Source: Zhihengliuella halotolerans (GTDB lineage Bacteria; Actinomycetota; Actinomycetes; Actinomycetales; Micrococcaceae). Taken from it: a DNA stretch of 64,000 nt. The notes beneath the pieces are model-generated. The model searched no databases. It saw nothing but the letters and a program-made list of their open reading frames with translations, and was not told where the DNA came from. The stretch covers positions 2,480,001 through 2,544,000 of the forward strand of contig NZ_SHLA01000001.1 in NCBI RefSeq assembly GCF_004217565.1, given 5' to 3'. The position numbers and the translations under genes were made by a program. How positions within the stretch are numbered: the first letter of the stretch is position 1; each line of letters begins with the position of its first letter. Positions 53,614-62,549 of the stretch are shown here, one piece after another.

Positions 53614-55149
53614 ATGCAAGCGAACCCCCTGCTGAGACTGGAGAAGATCTCCAAGTCCTTCGGCCACGTCCAAGTCATCCACGACGTCACGGTCGACGTC
53701 CACCCCGGCCGCGTCACCGTCCTCCTCGGCGAGAACGGCGCGGGCAAGTCGACGCTCATCAAGATGATCGCCGGTGTGCACGCCCCGAGCGGCGGCCGGA
53801 TCCTCGTCGACGGCGCCGAGGTGCGCATCCCCGACACCAAGGCGTCCGAGGCCCTCGGCATCGCGACGATCCACCAGGAGCTCAACCTGGTGCCGTCGAT
53901 GACGGTCGCGGAGAACATCACGCTCGGCCGCACGCCGCGCCGCTTCGGCGTCATCAACCGGCGCAGGATGCGCGCCATCGCCCGCGAGGCCCTCGCCACG
54001 ATCGGCCTCGACGTTGACGTCGACACCCCCGTCGGCGACCTCGGCATCGCCCGCCAGCAACTCGTCGAGATCGCCAAGGCACTCTCCCTCGACGCGCGGA
54101 TTCTGATCCTCGACGAGCCCACCGCGGCGCTGACCACCTCCGAGATCAAGGCGCTGTTCGACGTCGTCCGCGACCTCAAGGCCCGCGGTGTCGGCATGGT
54201 CTTCATCAGCCACCACCTCGACGAGATCGCCGAGATCGGCGACGACGTGAACGTCCTGCGCGACGGCGAATTCGTCGCCCGGGTCCCCGCCGACACGCAC
54301 GAGGACGAGCTCATCCGCCTCATGGTGGGCCGCAGCATCGACAAGCAGTTCCCGCGCGAACCCTCCCCAGCACCGGCGGGCGCGCCCGTGCAGCTCGACG
54401 TCTCCGCGCTCGAGGCGCCGGGGCTCGGACCGATCAGCCTGCAGGTCCGGCCCGGCGAGGTCGTGGCCCTGGCCGGGCTCATGGGTGCCGGACGGACCGA
54501 GCTGCTGCGCTGCCTCGCCGGCGCCGACGCGTACACGTCCGGCCGGGTCGAGGTCCGCGGCGAACGGCTGGCACCGTACGACGTCGCCGCCGCCACCGCT
54601 GCCGGCGTCGGCCACGTGCCGGAGGACCGCAAGATGCAGGGGCTCGTGCTCGACGCCTCCGTCGCGGAGAACATCGGCTATGCGACCGTCCGCTCGACCT
54701 CGCGCTTCGGCCTCGTTGACCGCAAGGGCCAGCGCCGGCGCGCGAGCGCCGTCGCTGAGCGCCTGCGCATCCGCATGGATTCGATCGACCAGCCCATCCG
54801 CTCGCTCTCCGGCGGCAACCAGCAGAAGGCCGTGTTCGGCCGCTGGTTCACGGCGGGGTCGAAGGTCCTGCTCCTCGACGAGCCGACGCGCGGCGTCGAC
54901 GTCGGGGCGAAGGTCGAGATCTACGAGTTGATCAACGAGATCACCGCCGACGGCGGCTGCGTGCTCATGGCCTCGTCCGACCTGCCCGAGGTCCTGGGCA
55001 TGGCGGACCGGATCCTCGTCATGAGCCAGGGCCGGATCGCCGGCGAGCTGCCGGCCGAGTCGGCCACCCAGGATTCGATCATGCAATTGGCGGTCTCCAA
55101 CGTGAACCGCGACGAAGAACCAGCCAACCCCCAAGGAGCGACCGCATGA
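53614..55149 (+). CDS. rbsA: Ribose ABC transporter ATPase (double-ATPase)
   Basis: 511 residues; ATG 53614 with GGAG at 53605. Two ATPase domains: first Walker A GENGAGKSTLIKM, signature LGIARQQLVEIAKAL; second domain PGLGPISLQVRPGEVVALAG with AGRTELLRC in place of a canonical Walker A and signature LSGGNQQKAVFGRW, as usual in RbsA/MglA. Its stop overlaps the permease start (ATGA). Confidence 0.93.
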   Translation: MQANPLLRLEKISKSFGHVQVIHDVTVDVHPGRVTVLLGENGAGKSTLIKMIAGVHAPSGGRILVDGAEVRIPDTKASEALGIATIHQELNLVPSMTVAENITLGRTPRRFGVINRRRMRAIAREALATIGLDVDVDTPVGDLGIARQQLVEIAKALSLDARILILDEPTAALTTSEIKALFDVVRDLKARGVGMVFISHHLDEIAEIGDDVNVLRDGEFVARVPADTHEDELIRLMVGRSIDKQFPREPSPAPAGAPVQLDVSALEAPGLGPISLQVRPGEVVALAGLMGAGRTELLRCLAGADAYTSGRVEVRGERLAPYDVAAATAAGVGHVPEDRKMQGLVLDASVAENIGYATVRSTSRFGLVDRKGQRRRASAVAERLRIRMDSIDQPIRSLSGGNQQKAVFGRWFTAGSKVLLLDEPTRGVDVGAKVEIYELINEITADGGCVLMASSDLPEVLGMADRILVMSQGRIAGELPAESATQDSIMQLAVSNVNRDEEPANPQGATA

Positions 55150-56108
55150 GCGCCGCAACGACGCGCCGACGTCTCGATATCAAGTCCTTCCTCGCCAACA
55201 ACGGCGCCCTCGTGGGCCTCGTCGTCCTGTGCCTGGCCCTGTGGGCGGCGACCCCGCGCTTCCTCACGGGACCGAACCTGCTCAATGTCGGCATCCAGGT
55301 CTCCACGATCGCGGTCATGGCCTTCGGGTTGACGTTCGTGATCGTCGCCGCCGGCATCGACCTCTCGGTCGGTTCCGTCGCGGCGCTGTCCGCGATGGTC
55401 TCCGCCTACTGGGTCGGCGATCTCGCCCTGCCCGGTGCCTGGAGCATCGTGGTCGGTCTCGCCGTCGGCGCCCTGTGCGGCCTCGTCACCGGCGTCATGA
55501 GCGCGTACGGGAAACTGCCCACCTTCATCGCCTCGCTGGCGATGCTGACGATCGTCCGCGGACTGACCCTGGTGATCTCCGACGGCCGCCCGATCCCGAC
55601 CTCCGACTCGGTGGCGTTCCTCGGCTCCAGCCTCGGGCCCGTGCCGATGCCGATCGTCGTCATGGTCGTCACCGGCCTGATCGCGGCCTTCGTCCTGAAC
55701 CGGACCGTCGTCGGCAAGAACGCGTTCGCCGTCGGTGGCAACATCGAGGCCGCCCGGCTCTCGGGCATCCCCGTCAAGCGCGTCCTCGTGACCGTGTTCG
55801 TCATCTCCGGGCTCTTCGCCGGCCTCGCGGGCATGCTGCTCGCCGGCCGCCTCGAGTCGGCCCAGCCGACCCTCGCCACCGGCTACGAGCTCGACGCGAT
55901 CGCGGCCACCGTCATCGGCGGCGCGTCCCTCGCCGGCGGCGTCGGCCGTATCACCGGCACGCTCATCGGCGCCCTCGTGCTCGCCGTCATCCGCAACGGA
56001 CTGAACCTGCTCTCCGTGTCCTCGTTCTGGCAGCAGGTCGTGATCGGCGTCGTGATCGCCCTCGCCGTCGGATTCGACGTCCTGCGCCGCAAGAACGTCC
56101 GCCACTGA
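55146..56108 (+). CDS. rbsC: Ribose ABC transporter permease
   Basis: 320 residues, about 8-10 membrane segments; the RbsC signatures AAGIDLSVGSVAALSAMVSA and GNIEAARLSGIPVKRVLVTV are present. Translationally coupled to rbsA. Confidence 0.93.
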   Translation: MSAATTRRRLDIKSFLANNGALVGLVVLCLALWAATPRFLTGPNLLNVGIQVSTIAVMAFGLTFVIVAAGIDLSVGSVAALSAMVSAYWVGDLALPGAWSIVVGLAVGALCGLVTGVMSAYGKLPTFIASLAMLTIVRGLTLVISDGRPIPTSDSVAFLGSSLGPVPMPIVVMVVTGLIAAFVLNRTVVGKNAFAVGGNIEAARLSGIPVKRVLVTVFVISGLFAGLAGMLLAGRLESAQPTLATGYELDAIAATVIGGASLAGGVGRITGTLIGALVLAVIRNGLNLLSVSSFWQQVVIGVVIALAVGFDVLRRKNVRH

Positions 56109-56161
56109 TCCACCCACCCCTTCCCACCACCGCAACGCAACGCCTACGCAAGGAGAACACC

Positions 56162-57097
56162 ATGAAGAGCAACGTCGCTCCCCGGATCGCCGCGATCACC
56201 CTGAGCCTGGCGATGGCCGCCGGGCTATCCGCCTGCAACCGCGGCGAGGACCCCGCCGGCGAGCAGGTCACGCTGGCCGTGTCCACCCTGAACAACCCCT
56301 TCTTCGTCGACCTGCGCGACGGCGCCGAGGCCGAGGCCGCGGAGCTCGGCCTCGAGCTCTCGGTCGTCGACGCGCAGAACGACTCCGCCACCCAGGCCAA
56401 CCAGCTGGCGACGGCCGCGACGGACGGCTCGGCCGGCGTCGTCATCAACGCCGTCGACTCGGCGGCGGCCGGCGCGGGCCTCGCGTCCGTGACCGGCGCC
56501 GAGATCCCCGTCGTCGCCGTCGACCGCGCCGTCGAAGGTGCGGAGGTGGCCTCGCTCGTGGCCAGCGACAACGTCGCCGGCGGCGAGCAGGCCGCGCAGG
56601 CCCTCGCCGAGGCGCTCGGCGGCGAAGGCAAGATCATCATCCTCGAAGGCGTGCCCGGCGCCTCGTCGACCAACGAGCGCGGCGAAGGCTTCGAGAAGGG
56701 CCTGGCCGAGTTCGACGGCATCGAGTCCGTGGCTTCGCAGACGGCGAAGTACGACCGCGCGACCGCCCTCGACGTCACGACCAACCTCCTGCAGAGCCAC
56801 CCGGACGTCACGGGCGTGCTCGCCATGAACGACGAGATGGCCCTCGGCGCGATCCAGGCCCTGGGCTCGCGCGCCGGCGACGACGTCATGGTCGTCGGCT
56901 TCGACGGCACGGCGGACGGCTTCGCGGCCGTCGCCGACGGCACCCTGCACGCCACGATCGCGCAGAACCCCACCGAGCTCGGCCGCCAGTCGATCGAGGT
57001 CATGGTCAAGGTCCTCGCCGGCGAAGAGGTCGAGGCCCTGCAGAACGTCGCCGTCGACACCGTCACGGCCGACAACGTCGCCGACTTCACCGAATAA
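56162..57097 (+). CDS. rbsB: Ribose-binding lipoprotein
   Basis: 311 residues. Signal peptide with lipobox LSAC (Cys22). Type I periplasmic-binding fold starting VTLAVSTLNNPFFVDLRDGA, and QNDSATQANQLATAATDG as in RbsB. Lies 53 bp after rbsC with AAGGAGAACACC before the ATG. Confidence 0.92.
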   Translation: MKSNVAPRIAAITLSLAMAAGLSACNRGEDPAGEQVTLAVSTLNNPFFVDLRDGAEAEAAELGLELSVVDAQNDSATQANQLATAATDGSAGVVINAVDSAAAGAGLASVTGAEIPVVAVDRAVEGAEVASLVASDNVAGGEQAAQALAEALGGEGKIIILEGVPGASSTNERGEGFEKGLAEFDGIESVASQTAKYDRATALDVTTNLLQSHPDVTGVLAMNDEMALGAIQALGSRAGDDVMVVGFDGTADGFAAVADGTLHATIAQNPTELGRQSIEVMVKVLAGEEVEALQNVAVDTVTADNVADFTE

Positions 57098-57120
57098 ACC
57101 GGAAGCCCAGGAGAGAACCC

Positions 57121-58029
57121 ATGAGCCAGCACCGAACCGTCACCATCATCGGGTCCAGCAACGCGGACCTCGCCGTCACCATGGACCGCCTGCCCGGCCC
57201 GGGCGAGACGGTGCTGGCCCACTCCTTCATCACGACCCCCGGCGGCAAGGGGGCCAACCAGGCCCTCGCGGCCCGCCTCGCCGGCGCCGAGACCGAGTTC
57301 ATCGGTGCCGTCGGGCGCGACGCGAACGCCGACGTCGCCCTCGGCATGCTGGCCGAGGCCGGCGTGGAACTCTCCCGCGTGCGCCGCGTCGACGAGCCCA
57401 CGGGCGTCGCGCTGATCTCCATCGACGCCGCCGCCGAGAACTCGATCGCTGTCGTGCCGGGCGCCAACGCGACCGTCACCGCGGACGTGGTGGCCGAGCT
57501 CGGCGAGGTGCGCGGCGTCGTCGTGCTCCAGGGCGAGATCCCGGCCGCCGCCGTCGAGCAGGCGGCCGCGGCGGCCGAGCGCGTGGTGCTGAATCTGGCG
57601 CCGGTCATCGCCGTGGACCTGGACGTGATCCGGGCAGCGGACCCGCTGGTCGTCAACGAGCACGAGGCCGCCCTGGTGCTCGAGCAGTTCGGCGGCGACG
57701 GCCCCGCCGCACCCGAGGACGCGGCCCGCGCGCTGCTCGGGCACGGGGTGCGCAGCGTGGTCATCACGCTCGGGGCGGCGGGCTCGCTCGTCGCAGAGCC
57801 GCACGACGACGGCGCGCGCCTGAGCCGCGTGGACGCGATCCGCGCCGAGGCCGTGGACACGACCGGGGCCGGCGACGCCTACACGGGCGCCCTGGCCGCG
57901 CGCCTGGCCGCCGGCGACGAGCTCATCGCGGCCGCCGGGTTCGCCGCGCGGTTCTCCGCAGCGTCGGTCGCCAAACCGGGCGCGCAGGCGTCCTACCCGC
58001 GCACGCTCGACGAGCTGCCCGGCGCCTGA
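57121..58029 (+). CDS. rbsK: Ribokinase
   Basis: 302 residues, PfkB family. GGKGANQALAARLAGA near the N terminus binds the sugar; the C-terminal anion hole/catalytic Asp is in DTTGAGDAYTGALAA. Phosphorylates ribose at O5 for entry to the pentose phosphate pathway. AGGAGAG precedes the ATG. Confidence 0.93.
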   Translation: MSQHRTVTIIGSSNADLAVTMDRLPGPGETVLAHSFITTPGGKGANQALAARLAGAETEFIGAVGRDANADVALGMLAEAGVELSRVRRVDEPTGVALISIDAAAENSIAVVPGANATVTADVVAELGEVRGVVVLQGEIPAAAVEQAAAAAERVVLNLAPVIAVDLDVIRAADPLVVNEHEAALVLEQFGGDGPAAPEDAARALLGHGVRSVVITLGAAGSLVAEPHDDGARLSRVDAIRAEAVDTTGAGDAYTGALAARLAAGDELIAAAGFAARFSAASVAKPGAQASYPRTLDELPGA

Positions 58030-58060
58030 GCCGCCCCGGCCGCACCCCGCACCACCGTCC

Positions 58061-58090
58061 GTGCTGCGGAGCTCTCCCGCTCCGCAGCAC
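58061..58090 (+). promoter_or_regulatory. Hairpin between rbsK and rbsD
   Basis: Perfect 12-bp stem GTGCTGCGGAGC/GCTCCGCAGCAC with a 6-base loop, no T run, about 30 bp before the rbsD start. It could attenuate rbsD or mark an RNA processing site. Confidence 0.55.
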
Positions 58091-58122
58091 GCACCCAACG
58101 ACCTCCCGAGGAGACCTCCCCG

Positions 58123-58512
58123 TTGCTCAAGACCGGCATCCTGAACCCAGACCTGCTTGATGGCCTCGCCCGGCTCGGCCACACCGACACGGTGGTCATC
58201 GCCGACTGCGGGCTTCCGCTGCCGGCCGGGGCGCGGGTCGTGGACCTGACTCTGGTGCGCGGGGTCCCGACGTTCGAGCAGGTGCTGCGGGCCGTGGGTG
58301 AGGCGATCGTCGTCGAGTCGGTGACGATCGCCGACGAGGCCCGCGGCACCGCGCCCGAGCGTCTGGTCGCCGAGGCGCTGTCCGATGCACCCGTGCAGAG
58401 CGTCTCCCACGAGCGGCTCAAGCAGCAGCTGCCGCACGCCAAACTGATCGTCCGCACGGGCGAGGCAACCCCGTACGCCAACGCGATCCTGCGCTGCGGC
58501 GTGGACTTCTAG
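58123..58512 (+). CDS. rbsD: D-ribose pyranase
   Basis: 129 residues, starting with TTG and CGAGGAGA upstream. Family motifs KTGILNPDLLDGLARLGHTD with the catalytic His20, VIADCGLPLP and a C-terminal VRTGEATPYANAIL. Interconverts pyranose and furanose ribose for ribokinase. Last gene of the operon, against the usual E. coli order in which rbsD is first. Confidence 0.92.
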   Translation: MLKTGILNPDLLDGLARLGHTDTVVIADCGLPLPAGARVVDLTLVRGVPTFEQVLRAVGEAIVVESVTIADEARGTAPERLVAEALSDAPVQSVSHERLKQQLPHAKLIVRTGEATPYANAILRCGVDF

Positions 58513-58544
58513 CGGGGTCGGCTCGGCTGCGCCTTCGCACCGCC

Positions 58545-59201
58545 TCAGTCGGCGACGACGAGACCCACGTGGGCCGCGAGCGCCGGGGCGAGGTCCGCGA
58601 GCTGGAACGCGTCGATCGTGGCGCCCCGCAAGCCCGCCAGGCCGGAGATCGCCCGGAATCGCACGCCGCGCAGGTCCACGTCTTTGAGCTTCGCCCCGTC
58701 GAGCGTGAGCGTGTCGACGCGGCAGTCCGTGAAGGACACGCGGTCAAGCGAAGCGGCGCCGAGGTCGAGCTCGTCGAAGACCACATCGTGGAACGCGACG
58801 TCGCGCAGCTTCGCCTGGCGCAGGTTCACGAACCCGAGCTTGCCGCCGTCGAACCGGACCGAGCGCAGCGACGCCCCGTAGAGCTCCGCCGAGCCCAAGC
58901 GCGTCTGCGCGAGGCGCGTGTTGAACCACGAACTGTCCGGTGCGCGGAACACCGGGGCGTTGAGCTCGGTAAAGCGGCAGTCCCCGAAGCTCGCCCGGTT
59001 CAGATCGGCGTCGGAGAGGCCCACGCGGTGAAAGCTGCAGCCCGTGAAGACCGTGTCCTCCAGGTCGGCGCCGGCGGCAAGATCCTCGACGAACGCGGCG
59101 TCCTCCACGCGACCGTCGACGGGCAGAGCCGTGAGGTCCGCGTGGGCGGAGGGTGCGAGATCGGCAAACGAGGGCAGACGGGGGCTCTTCGGGTCGGTCA
59201 T
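58545..59201 (-). CDS. Pentapeptide-repeat protein
   Basis: 218 residues. Imperfect A(D/N)LxxxxF-type repeats run from about residue 40 to 190 (ADLEDTVFTGCSFHRVGLSD, ADLNRASFGDCRFTEL, LYGASLRSVRFDGGKLGFVN), forming a right-handed beta-helix. Some such proteins (Qnr, MfpA) protect DNA gyrase; this one lacks a clear match and its role is unknown. Convergent with rbsD. Confidence 0.85.
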   Translation of the reverse strand: MTDPKSPRLPSFADLAPSAHADLTALPVDGRVEDAAFVEDLAAGADLEDTVFTGCSFHRVGLSDADLNRASFGDCRFTELNAPVFRAPDSSWFNTRLAQTRLGSAELYGASLRSVRFDGGKLGFVNLRQAKLRDVAFHDVVFDELDLGAASLDRVSFTDCRVDTLTLDGAKLKDVDLRGVRFRAISGLAGLRGATIDAFQLADLAPALAAHVGLVVAD

Positions 59202-59244
59202 CCCACCACTGTAATGACCCGGAACCTCGAAATGCGTTCCGGAC

Positions 59245-59820
59245 TCAGGCGACGAGCTCCAGCGCGGTGTCCAGGCTGCGCAGCGCCGCCGCGTTGTCCA
59301 CGCGGGTCAGGGCCAGCGCCGAGGTGACCAGCGCGGTCACCGCTTCAGCCGTGCGCCGCAACTCGTCGGCGCCGGCGTCCGGCCGCCGCGCGGCAAGTCC
59401 CGACGCGAGCGCGCTGCGCAACTCCTCGCGATAGTCGGCAACGGCCGCGCCGACCGCGTGTTCTTGGGAGACGGGCGCGCCGGCCGCGTTCATGAGCAGG
59501 CACCCGTGCTGCGACGCGACCGTCTGCGCGTCCAGCAGCCCGGACCTGACCCCGCGCAGGTAGTCCACGACGGCGCCGGGGTCAACGGTTTCGCCCGTCA
59601 TGGGCCGCAGGCGGGGCGTGACGACTTCGTCGAGGTAGCTGCGCACGGCGGCGTCGAAGAGCCCGCGCTTGCTCCCGAACGTGTTGTACAGGCTGGAGCG
59701 GCGCAGGCTGGTCGCGGCCTCGAGCTCCGGGATGGAGGCCTCCTCGTAGCCGCGGCGCCAGAAGACCTCGCGGGCGGCCCGGACGGCCACCTCGGTCTCG
59801 AACGTCTGCACTCGCCCCAT
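59245..59820 (-). CDS. TetR-family transcriptional regulator
   Basis: 191 residues. Helix-turn-helix AREVFWRRGYEEASIPELEA, TSLRRSSLYNTFGSKRGLFD; C-terminal domain like the TetR_C-type of quinone/electrophile responsive regulators (QHGCLLMNAAGAPVS with Cys). Divergent from the DUF1304/oxidoreductase pair, which it probably represses. Confidence 0.92.
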   Translation of the reverse strand: MGRVQTFETEVAVRAAREVFWRRGYEEASIPELEAATSLRRSSLYNTFGSKRGLFDAAVRSYLDEVVTPRLRPMTGETVDPGAVVDYLRGVRSGLLDAQTVASQHGCLLMNAAGAPVSQEHAVGAAVADYREELRSALASGLAARRPDAGADELRRTAEAVTALVTSALALTRVDNAAALRSLDTALELVA

Positions 59821-59850
59821 ACGGGCCTCCCGAACTTGATATTTGCGTAA

Positions 59851-59880
59851 TGGTCGTTCCAGTATATATTAGAACGGTCA
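59851..59880. promoter_or_regulatory. TetR operator/promoter candidate
   Basis: TGGTCGTTCC and AGAACGGTCA flank AGTATATATT between the divergent TetR and DUF1304 genes: an imperfect inverted repeat of GTTC/GAAC halves around an A+T core, as in many TetR sites. Confidence 0.5.
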
Positions 59881-59914
59881 GTACAGAAATTTCCCCTTCG
59901 AGCCAAGGATCCCC

Positions 59915-60298
59915 ATGATCATCGCCGGCCTCATCCTCGCCGCCCTCGCCGCCGCAGTCCACGTCTTCATCTTCTACCTCGAGTCCGTGGCCTGGACGTC
60001 GCCGCGCGCCCGGGCCGTCTTCGGCTCCGACGAGGAGTCCGCGATCGCCACGCGGGAGCTCGCCTTCAACCAGGGCTTCTACAACCTCTTCCTCGCGATC
60101 CTGGCCGTCGTTGGCATCATCGCCACCGCCACCGGTGCCGCCACGGTCGGAATGACCCTGCTCTTCGCGGGCCTCGGGTCGATGGCCGCCGCAGCCGCCG
60201 TGCTGGCGATCAGCTCGCCGGAGAAGCGCTCCGCGGCCGCCAAGCAGGGGCTCGTCCCGGCCGCGGCCGTCGTCGTACTGGCCCTCTCCTTCCTCTAA
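59915..60298 (+). CDS. DUF1304 membrane protein
   Basis: 127 residues, four membrane segments. Family features: AVHVFIFYLESVAWTSPRA and ATRELAFNQGFYNLFLAILA. Function unknown; often linked to TetR and redox genes. First gene of a pair with the oxidoreductase 26 bp downstream. Confidence 0.88.
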   Translation: MIIAGLILAALAAAVHVFIFYLESVAWTSPRARAVFGSDEESAIATRELAFNQGFYNLFLAILAVVGIIATATGAATVGMTLLFAGLGSMAAAAAVLAISSPEKRSAAAKQGLVPAAAVVVLALSFL

Positions 60299-60324
60299 AA
60301 ACCACAGCAGAAAGCAGCATCACC

Positions 60325-61347
60325 TTGACTGAGAACACCCACGCAACCAGCACCCAGGTCCAGCTCGTCTCCCGCCCCGACGGCTGGCCGACGGCGGAGG
60401 ACTTCCGCACCGTCACCGTCCAGCTCGACGACCTCGGCGAGAACCAGGTGCGCGTCGCCAACGAGTTCATGTCCGTGGACCCCTACATGCGCGGGCGCAT
60501 GTCCGACGCAAAGAGCTACATCCCGCCGTTCGTCCTCGGCGAGACCATGGACGGCGGCGCGGTCGGCCGCGTCGTCGCCTCCCGGTCCGCGGATCTGCCG
60601 GTCGGGACGCTGGTGCTGCACCAGCTCGGCTGGCGCGACGTCGCCCAGGCCGACGCCGGCGCGTTCCGTGCCGTGGCGGACCTGCCGGGCGCTTCGCCCT
60701 CGCTCTACCTGGGCATCCTGGGCATGACCGGACTGACCGCGTACGTGGGCCTGACCGAGATCGCCCACCTGGCGCCGGGCGAGACCGTGTTTGTTTCCGG
60801 CGCGGCGGGCGCCGTGGGCACCGCCGTCGGGCAGATCGCCCGCCTGCTAGGTGCGGGCCGGGTCATCGGTTCGGCCGGCTCGGACGAGAAGGTCGCGCTC
60901 CTGAAGGAGAAGTACGGGTTCGACGCCGCCCTGAACTACAAGACTGCACCGGTTCGCGAGCAGCTGGCCGAGCTGGCCCCGGGCGGAGTGGACGTGTTCT
61001 TCGACAACGTCGGCGGCGACCACCTCGAGGCCGCGATCGACGTCATGAACGACCACGGGCGCCTGGCGCTGTGCGGGGCGATCTCGCAGTACAACACCAC
61101 CGATACGGCTGAGGGCCCGGACAACATGGTCAAGTTCATCAAGGGCAGCCTGTCGATGCGCGGCTTCACACTCGGGAACCACCTGGACAAGGCGGGCGAG
61201 TACAACGAGAAGATGAGCGAGTGGTTCGCCGACGGCGAGATTCAGTACGACGAGACCGTGGTCGACGGGATCGAGAACGCCGTCGACGCGTTCCTCGGGC
61301 TGATGCGCGGCGCCAACACGGGCAAGATGGTCGTGCGCACGTCCTAG
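60325..61347 (+). CDS. NADP-dependent medium-chain oxidoreductase (alkenal/one reductase-like)
   Basis: 340 residues from a TTG at 60325. MDR superfamily without zinc ligands, of the leukotriene-B4/CurA type: MSVDPYMRGRMSD, GETMDGGAVGRVVAS, nucleotide motif VSGAAGAVGTAVGQIARLLG, NVGGDHLEAAIDVMNDHGRL. Reduces alpha,beta-unsaturated carbonyls with NADPH. With the divergent TetR it suggests an electrophile response. Confidence 0.9.
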   Translation: MTENTHATSTQVQLVSRPDGWPTAEDFRTVTVQLDDLGENQVRVANEFMSVDPYMRGRMSDAKSYIPPFVLGETMDGGAVGRVVASRSADLPVGTLVLHQLGWRDVAQADAGAFRAVADLPGASPSLYLGILGMTGLTAYVGLTEIAHLAPGETVFVSGAAGAVGTAVGQIARLLGAGRVIGSAGSDEKVALLKEKYGFDAALNYKTAPVREQLAELAPGGVDVFFDNVGGDHLEAAIDVMNDHGRLALCGAISQYNTTDTAEGPDNMVKFIKGSLSMRGFTLGNHLDKAGEYNEKMSEWFADGEIQYDETVVDGIENAVDAFLGLMRGANTGKMVVRTS

Positions 61348-61436
61348 TCAGATGGCGGGTCGATGTGGCGGAGATGACATGACAAGAATCGTCACGATCC
61401 ATTGAAGCTTAAACCAATGCGTGGTGCACTGGATAT

Positions 61437-61877
61437 ATGGACACCACAGTTTCCCCCGCATCGACCGCCGCCCGACTGATCGTCCGGGTCGTCTTCGGCT
61501 TCCTCTTCCTGGCCCACGGCTGGCAGAAGTTCAACGAGTTCACGATCCCGGGCACCGTCGGCGCCTTCGCCGGAATGGGCGTCCCGGCCGCCGAAGTCGT
61601 CGCCCCCATCGTCGCGACGCTCGAGCTTGTCGGCGGTGCCTTGCTCATCGTCGGCCTGCTGACCCGCCCGGTCGCGATCCTGCTGACGATCAACATGGCC
61701 GTCGCCCTCGTCCTGGTGCACGCCCCGGCTGGCGTGTTCGTCGCCGACGGCGGCTACGAGCTGGTCCTCGCCCTCGGCGCGGCGACGCTCGCCCTGTTCC
61801 TGGTCGGCCCCGGCCGCATCTCGCTCGACGCCGCCCTCTTCGGCAAGCGTCAGGGCGTGCTCGCCAAGCTGGCCTGA
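61437..61877 (+). CDS. DoxX-family membrane protein
   Basis: 146 residues, four membrane segments: RLIVRVVFGFLFLAHGWQKF, LELVGGALLIVGLLTRPVAI. Fits the DoxX family; physiological role unclear, often linked to oxidative or thiol stress. A strong hairpin follows. Confidence 0.88.
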   Translation: MDTTVSPASTAARLIVRVVFGFLFLAHGWQKFNEFTIPGTVGAFAGMGVPAAEVVAPIVATLELVGGALLIVGLLTRPVAILLTINMAVALVLVHAPAGVFVADGGYELVLALGAATLALFLVGPGRISLDAALFGKRQGVLAKLA

Positions 61878-61930
61878 CACCCGCGCCTGCCGCCCCGTCC
61901 CCCGCGGCGCGGCACGCACCACCAGACACC

Positions 61931-61962
61931 GGTGCCCCGGACCCCTCGGTCCGGGGCACCTC
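61931..61962 (+). terminator. Intrinsic terminator
   Basis: Perfect 13-bp stem GGTGCCCCGGACC/GGTCCGGGGCACC with a CCTC loop, about 50 bp after the DoxX stop, followed by TCT. Confidence 0.8.
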
Positions 61963-62067
61963 TGCGTCCGGCCCCGCCCACCGGCCTCTCAGCTTCGGCT
62001 CGTAAACTGCTGGAGGCGGGTGCCCGAGCGCCCGCGCAGACCAGATCAGTTGCGGGAGGACGAACGA

Positions 62068-62505
62068 GTGCGTGCGAGAATCGCCGCGTGGATCGGCGCA
62101 TGCTGCCTCGTCCTGGGCCTGCTGGGCATGCACGCCCTCGCCCAGCACGGGACCCACGCCGCGCAGCAGGCCCCGGCCGCGGTCTCGCACTCCACGCTCA
62201 GCCACCCCTCAGATCCCTCGGCCCACCTCCTCACCGGTGCCGCGCACGCGGAACCGGGCGCGGCGTCGTCGTCCTCCCATCCGGCGCCAGGCGCCGAGGG
62301 CTGCGCCGACTGCGCGCAGACCCACGCGACGACGGCGGCGGCCTGCCTGCTCGCCCTGCTCGCGGCCGCGCTGTGGCTGGCGCCGCCGCGAGTCTTCCGG
62401 CTGGCCGCGCCCTCTCGCCGGCGGCTGTCGACCTCCTTCTCCGTGTTTCGGTCCGCGACGCCCCGGCCTCCGGACCTAACCATGCTCTGCATCAGTCGGA
62501 CGTGA
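62068..62505 (+). CDS. DUF6153-family membrane-anchored protein
   Basis: 145 residues from a GTG at 62068 with GGGAGGA 7 bases upstream. N-terminal membrane helix (IAAWIGACCLVLGLLGMHAL), a His-containing linker (QHGTHAAQQ, SHSTLSHPSDPSAH), a Cys pair in GCADCAQTHA and a second membrane helix (AAACLLALLAAALWLAP). His/Cys richness suggests metal contact. Gene precedes a DUF305 lipoprotein by 44 bp, a recurrent pairing. Confidence 0.72.
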   Translation: MRARIAAWIGACCLVLGLLGMHALAQHGTHAAQQAPAAVSHSTLSHPSDPSAHLLTGAAHAEPGAASSSSHPAPGAEGCADCAQTHATTAAACLLALLAAALWLAPPRVFRLAAPSRRRLSTSFSVFRSATPRPPDLTMLCISRT

Positions 62506-62549
62506 ATCGCGGCTTCGACCGCACACCTCACCGACCACTAGGAGTAGAC

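Noticed and set aside
53155-55158. 667-codon minus-strand frame opposite rbsR and rbsA
   Set aside because: Mirror of codon bias, no motifs, no ribosome-binding site.
55987-58437. Long minus-strand open frame opposite rbsB, rbsK and rbsD
   Set aside because: Same codon-shadow effect; the plus strand holds complete, recognisable rbs genes.
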